In this document: in pieces, positions 59,410 to 64,000 of the stretch
Layout: each line of letters begins with the position of its first letter
How positions within the stretch are numbered: the stretch's first letter is position 1
Source of the DNA: Eriocheir sinensis
Lineage: Eukaryota > Arthropoda > Malacostraca > Decapoda > Varunidae
Assembly (NCBI RefSeq): GCF_024679095.1
Contig: NC_066535.1
Coordinates: forward strand, 4,756,274-4,820,273
DNA length: 64,000 nt
Direction of reading: 5' to 3'
Notes under the pieces: generated by a model
Seen by the model: only the letters and a program-made list of their open reading frames with translations
What the model was told of the DNA's origin: nothing
Database searches by the model: none
Translations under genes and position numbers: made by a program

Positions 59410-61923
59410 GTGAGTGCTCCCTAAAGGTTCCGTAAGAGCTACTTCGCGCAAACTCTGAATCCTTTCCCTCCCCACCCACCCCAGCGGGACGCAGCTCCGC
59501 TTTCATCTATTTCCTCCCCCACCCAGCCCCCGTCACCCACGAAAGCAGATAGTCTGTAAGATACTTTTTTTCTTAATAGATAAAAAATATTTATATTTGG
59601 TTGAAATGACTTTGAAGGTAAATATTGTTGGTTACAGTCCCAACATTATTTTGTTTAGCTCATCAGATTACTCAAAAGTAACCTCGTCGGCAGCACTGAG
59701 TTACTTTGATTCCTGCATTCATTTTTGTTTCGGCATCACTCAAGGATTCTAGAGTACAACTCTCTAGACTCCTTGGCATAACTACAGTCAACTTGGGGAA
59801 GCAGAGAAGCAAGAAGTCATTTCCGAGCACACAACCCATCAGACTAAAGACAAAAAGTTTTGCCAGTAGTACCTTCTCTTATCGTGTAGCACGCAGATCA
59901 GGAGAGTTACGTAAGTAGAGCTTAACCGTAGTGTGACTGATGGAAGGGGAGTCGGGTGAATACTTATCCTTCTTCAGGGTTATGGCACGATACACTGCAA
60001 AAACGTGTCTATCCACACCCCAAGCCAAACAAAAGCAAATCACGCCTCGGGAATGCAGAATGGAGGCAACGCTAAGGTGCAGAATTGTAAATCCACCGTA
60101 TTGTTAAACTCAGCTTGGAGGGAACATGTACATAGTCAAGCATACACTTTCCCTGCGACCCCCCTCCCGTGTCCACCATGCCCCTCAGCGTTATCAATGA
60201 ACACAATCCTTTCTCCGTCATGGTCTTCCTGCGCGCACCTCTTTGCCTCCTTCTGCTGCAGGGAGACATGGTTGTGGCAGGGGAGGGCGGCAACCACCCA
60301 CGTATTGCCCTACTACCGACCAATTAAAGCTGAGTTCCACCACGGAGCAGGCCAGCGGTGGCGCCGCCCGCCGCCAGTCTTTGCTCCCCTCGCTCACTCA
60401 CAGCACCGACACTAAACTTCACAAGGCCTAGATGCGCAATGTTTAATCATGCCAAGGACTATTTTGTTTTCACCTCCTGTATCTAGGTCCTAGTTTGGTG
60501 AATCTGCCTCACTCCTGGCCCTTTGTCCCCTGGACTGCTGGAATACTAGGTATACACCCTTGAGCACTGAAAGCATGGTGTCTTGCCTGAAAACCCTAAA
60601 TTCCTTACCTGCTGCTTCATTCTTGCACCTGCCTGGAGTTTTTTTAACTTTTATTTTGCACTACATTAGGTTCCACATATAAAGATAACTACTGTGCTAA
60701 CAGTAACTAAAATGCGGGATGCATTGAAAATTGTTATCAGTTTGTATCAAAGAATTATGCGAAAATAATCATGGTGATCATTATAACAATAAATAGTAAT
60801 AAAAATTATTATGATAATCATTCTATCAAGGGTGGGGGGGAATATGCTTGGGGTGTCCTCCCTTCATACGGAATTCCTGGTGGTTCTTCCTAGTAAGTTT
60901 CTATGTAGGCACTTTTACCATACCAAATACCACCCAGTAGAATCCATCGACTTAAGCCATGAGCTTTGTGGGTGTCCCCTTGGACTTCTCCACTCAGGAT
61001 TGTCTCTTACAGAAACAACCCAGTTACCTATTTGACACAGTCATTCCAGCAATACCACCTGATGCTGCAGAGAAACTTGTTACCATAGAATGAGTCGGCA
61101 TCCTCAGCGTCAGCGAGACTCAACATTTCTCTCATCGTCTCTCCTTAGGGGAGTTCTAGTCCTACGTGATAGAGCCCTTTATTGGTATTGGTTCCTAACT
61201 AGTCTGGCAGCACGACTTCTTGATATACTCCAATGCCTTCCCCGAGGCAAAACTATTTCTTGACCTTGGGCACTCTCTAATACACTCCTTGGCAGCTTGG
61301 GAGTTTCGTGGCTGAAGGTATACCATAAATCTTTCGGGTCCTCAAGGATTCAGTGAACATTGAACTGATTTGAAACTGTCATATATAAGTTTTTCAGTTT
61401 TTCATGTTGAAATAATGTGATTTCAGCTTGAGATTTTTTTTTACATGACATAAAGCTTAAGTGTAGCAACAAGATGCCTACACTTAGTTGCAAATAACTT
61501 TGCACTCTGAAAAAACCCTGCTGTTCTTAAGAATCCTCTAAGTATGTATTTACGAGGACATGGTCAATCCCCTTAGCTACCCCTCCAACTTTACTATACC
61601 ATGTCCAGCAGAGCAGCAGTTATGGCCTATGATACAAAGAACCTGATTCCTCAACTTTCCGGATCCCACAAAACTCAGGAGAGAATCGTTGATGTTATTG
61701 GTACCAGAGCGATGGGAGCTAACACCTACTCTTAGCCACCCCTCTTAGTACCAGTAGTAGTAGTCACCCAAGACAATGATCCCTAGGGGAGCAGTAGTCT
61801 TATATGGAGTCAAGTTTGGCATATTATTATTCATGATCTAAGCTCCGCTATGTGTCATGAAGGATGTCTCAAATCATTGCAGTGCTTTACACATGTATCC
61901 ACTATCTAATAAGTAATGATATG
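59410..61923. other. Intronic or downstream sequence, no exon recognised
   Basis: 2.5 kb without microsatellite arrays. The expected next Brp segment was not found. Short frames (60005-60415, 60811-61035) are not recognised. Confidence 0.6.
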
Positions 61924-62010
61924 CAGTATAACCCTTATACTCCAGCATTTCGTAACTCGGAATTCGATACAACTCAGCGAGGGAAAGAAATTCATTATAA
62001 AGGTAATTTC
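61924..62010. mobile_element. Possible terminal fragment of a pogo/Tigger-like DNA transposon
   Basis: CAGTATAACCCTTATACTCC then GCATTTCGTAACTCGGAATTCG resembles the start of pogo/Tigger-type elements (CAGT..ACCCT..GATTATCCGGAATTCG style, from memory). No matching opposite end was found. Confidence 0.3.
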
Positions 62011-62099
62011 ATATACCAACAAATAATGAAATAAATGGGGAAAAAAATTATGTATCGTCATTTTGGGAAGTTGATTGTAGCTTCATATAATGGCCTCTA

Positions 62100-62260
62100 C
62101 TTGGCATGGCGAGCCCGCTCTAGCTTTGTTTCAACATGTTCTGTATAATGCCTGGGCCGCATAGCCCGACTTTCTCGCTCTCTGATCCATCACCACACGC
62201 ATGGTCTACACTCGGCATGGTGCGCCCGTTTTAACATTGTTTGAACATCCCTGTGCTCGA
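62100..62260. repeat. 113-bp imperfect direct repeat, with a third relative at 62918-63020
   Basis: GGCATGG(C/T)G.GCCCG..TTGTTT.AACAT at about 62105 recurs at 62218. CCTGGGCC(G/A)C.TA.CCCGACT at 62152 recurs at 62920 with GGCATGGCGTGCCC at 63006. It appears to be part of the element family that carries the THAP fragments. Confidence 0.7.
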
Positions 62261-62361
62261 AAGACACATTAGGCACACAACGGTGTGTAACGCTGTGCAT
62301 TTTGGGGAATAAGTTGCTTCAAGATGGTGGCATTAGCCAAACCACACGTGGAGTCATTGCG

Positions 62362-62609
62362 CGATCTTGACTCCCGGCGTTAGAAATGTCGCGCTGCCAG
62401 ACGTAGTTACGACCATAATTAGATCTCCTTAAATGCTGACCATTGCCGACGTCGAAATGACGTTAAGACGTTGTTGAGATGGGCACCCAACGGTCGTAGC
62501 TTATTGCCGATGGGTGACAGTTATCGGGGAGGGCTCCTATTTTTTTTTTTTTTTTTCTAGAGCTGTCGGCATGTGGCCCGATGTCGGGAGGCGCCGGGAG
62601 TCAAGATCG
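62362..62609. mobile_element. Candidate 248-bp MITE with 18-bp perfect inverted ends
   Basis: CGATCTTGACTCCCGGCG at 62362-62379 has its exact reverse complement at 62592-62609. The match does not extend outward. A T16 run lies inside at about 62540-62556. No clear target-site duplication is seen, so assignment to a family is open. Confidence 0.45.
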
Positions 62610-63022
62610 TGACTGTGACCGCGGTCTTTGTAAACAAAGGAGACGTCGTAGTTATAGGAGGGTGGCCAGTGTCACCACTACTGCATATTCTTGCCTACTG
62701 CGTATGTTTTGTTACACTAAGATTGTTGCTGCCAGTAAAGGGTCGCCTGTAAAACCTGCTGGATGAATATTGTAGGGGAGTTGTTGCGTGGGACAGCATT
62801 TTTGTCGTACTACACAGCTGATCCACTGTCCTGCTGGAAAGTGTAGGCGGTTGTGTCCCTACACCTGCGGGAGGTTGTGGGCCTAAGATCCATTGAACGC
62901 AGGGCATTTATCCACGCCTGGGCCACGTAACCCGACTCTCCCACGCACTCCCATGCATCTCGGCACGCTGCTGAGTTGTAGTCTCATCCCGTAGTTCATA
63001 CTCGGCATGGCGTGCCCAGGAT

Positions 63023-63257
63023 CCATACAACAGACAGGTCGGCTCACGCGCTCGCTCGGGGTCAGTGCGTGACGTCATGTGGCCCTCTCGCCTCATATGG
63101 CCACACTCTCCAGTCAGAAAACAACCATTCATCTACTCTGCTGTGTGACACAGGGCTCTATCCTTTTCAGCAGATATGCCTAGTAACTGCTCAGTGTATG
63201 GGTGCGACAATACTGTACAATAAACTGGAAATACTATGCGGTATTTCAGATTTCCTA
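63023..63257 (+). pseudogene. THAP-domain element 5' region, tandem copy 1 (nonsense-mutated)
   Basis: Non-coding leader CCATACAACAGACAGGTC, TGACGTCA at 63070 and CTATCCTTTTCAGCAGATATG, then MPSNCSVYGCDNTVQ followed by TAA, then TGNTMRYFRFP. It is the first third of a THAP zinc-coordinating domain. A Lys-to-stop change (AAA to TAA) kills it. The same module recurs 288 bp downstream. Confidence 0.85.
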
Positions 63258-63310
63258 GGATCCATCCATACGACCTTGGATCTTGGATCCATCCAAGATC
63301 TTGGATCCAT

Positions 63311-63676
63311 CCATACAACAGACAGGTCAGCTCACGCACTCGCTCGGGGTCAGTGCGTGACGTCATGTGGCCCTCGCGCCTCATACCCTGGCCACACTCT
63401 CCTGTCAGAAAACAGCCATACTCTGCTGTGTGACACAAGGCTCTATCCTTTTCAGCAGATACGCCTAGTAACTGCTCAATGTATGGGTGCGACAATACTG
63501 TACAAAAAACTGGAAATACTGTGCGGTGTTCCAGATTTCCTGGGGAGGAATCGGGAAGAAAACAGTGGCTGACTTGTTGCCGTCATAAAGGCAACATAAA
63601 CACAAAATATGCACTTGTCTTTTCTGTGCATTTCACACAACGCGATTATGCAGATGACATAAAACGCAGGCTGCTC
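63311..63676 (+). pseudogene. THAP-domain element 5' region, tandem copy 2, left arm of palindrome
   Basis: Same leader and TGACGTCA (63358-63365). The start codon is ACG instead of ATG (63462), then PSNCSMYGCDNTVQKTGNTV, the FRFPGEES equivalent SRFPGEES, KQWLTCC and VFSVHFTQRDYADD. The second zinc-ligand Cys is changed to Phe (CSVH in the right arm, FSVH here), so the domain is dead twice over. From 63419 it is the mirror of the sequence on the other side of 63709. Confidence 0.88.
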
Positions 63677-64000
63677 CAGCAGCAAAAGAGAGGGGACAGC
63701 ATCTTTCTTCAGGAGTCGTTTATTTTTTGGATTTTCAGTGCCGAGCAGCCTGTGTTTTATGTCATCTACATAATCGTGTTGTGTGAAATGCACAGAACAG
63801 ACAAGTGCATATTTTGTGTTTATGTTGCCTTTACGACGGCAACAAGTCAGCCACTGTTTTCTTCCCGATTCCTCCCCAGGAAATCTGAAACACCGCATAG
63901 TATTTCCAGTTTTTTGTACAGTATTGTTGCACCCATACACTGAGCAGTTACTAGGCATATCTGCTGAAAAGGATAGAGCCTTGTGTCACACAGCAGAGTA
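63419..64000. repeat. Near-perfect palindrome, 258-bp arms, 66-bp spacer
   Basis: 63419-63676 and 63743-64000 are reverse complements with only scattered substitutions and no indels. Every compared landmark sums to 127419. The right arm may go on past the window edge. Confidence 0.93.
63689..63958 (-). pseudogene. THAP zinc-finger domain of a transposon-like protein, intact domain but truncated gene
   Basis: On the minus strand from ATG at 63958 about 90 residues form a complete THAP domain: C5 and C10 (CSVYGC), FRFP, W36 (KQWL), C54 and H57 (CSVH), which gives the C2CH ligands, then KKDAVPS, the AVP box that closes THAP domains. THAP domains bind DNA and occur in P-element-type transposases and host regulators. 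After the AVP box the frame runs into the antisense of the other palindrome arm, so no transposase or other body follows. The ORF to 63476 is therefore a chimera of domain plus nonsense. Likely a mobile-element remnant. Confidence 0.85.

Noticed and set aside
63476..63958. 160-codon THAP protein as a real host gene
   Set aside because: The second half of the frame is the antisense of the opposite palindrome arm. Only the first roughly 90 residues are a genuine domain.

Overview
The window looks like nuclear DNA from an arthropod, most likely a decapod crustacean. This is an inference from three things. Simple sequence repeats are extremely dense, with pure (CT)n, (GT)n and (TA)n arrays up to about 370 bp. 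There are non-LTR retrotransposon, tRNA-SINE and THAP-domain mobile-element remnants. The only recognisable cellular gene has exons that read as the arthropod active-zone scaffold Bruchpilot (ELKS/CAST/ERC family). Nothing looks bacterial: the signals are short GC-rich exons with AG/GT borders inside very long introns.

The cellular gene is a partial bruchpilot (brp) gene on the plus strand. Its supported internal coding exons lie at 33713-33784, 38996-39148, 40765-40881, 50931-51027, 52508-52563, 53742-53878, 57304-57657 and 59242-59409. Candidate small exons lie at 42263-42295, 56920-57087 and 58038-58106. The phases fit exactly. The 50931 exon ends in phase 1. Two different downstream exons (52508 and 53742) both start in phase 1 and end in phase 0, so they are mutually exclusive by reading frame. 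One gives the compact fly-like form. The other gives a longer form that resembles the extra coiled-coil segment of vertebrate ERC proteins. Further upstream, one coiled-coil block exists twice, once as a single exon (38996) and once split in two exons that flank it (33713 and 40765). The first coding exons and most of the C-terminal coiled coil lie outside the window or were not recognised.

Layout. 1-33 kb holds no gene that I can support. It is microsatellites, minisatellites (units of 24, 67, 105, 107, 113, 120, 146 and 162 bp), a 2.3-kb 21/10-bp minisatellite at 11.2-13.5 kb, pyrimidine- or purine-rich DNA, and LINE debris. If the 5' exons of brp lie upstream of the window, this is intron; otherwise it is intergenic. 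33.7-59.4 kb is the brp exon region. Its introns carry long (CT)n and (TA)n arrays, two head-to-head LINE copies (44.4-47.0 kb) and a tRNA-derived SINE (55.15 kb). 59.4-64 kb is intron or 3' sequence with mobile-element remnants. It ends in a gapless 258-bp-arm palindrome that contains a THAP DNA-binding domain.

Many long open frames in this window are artefacts of stop-free tandem repeats and are not listed as genes.
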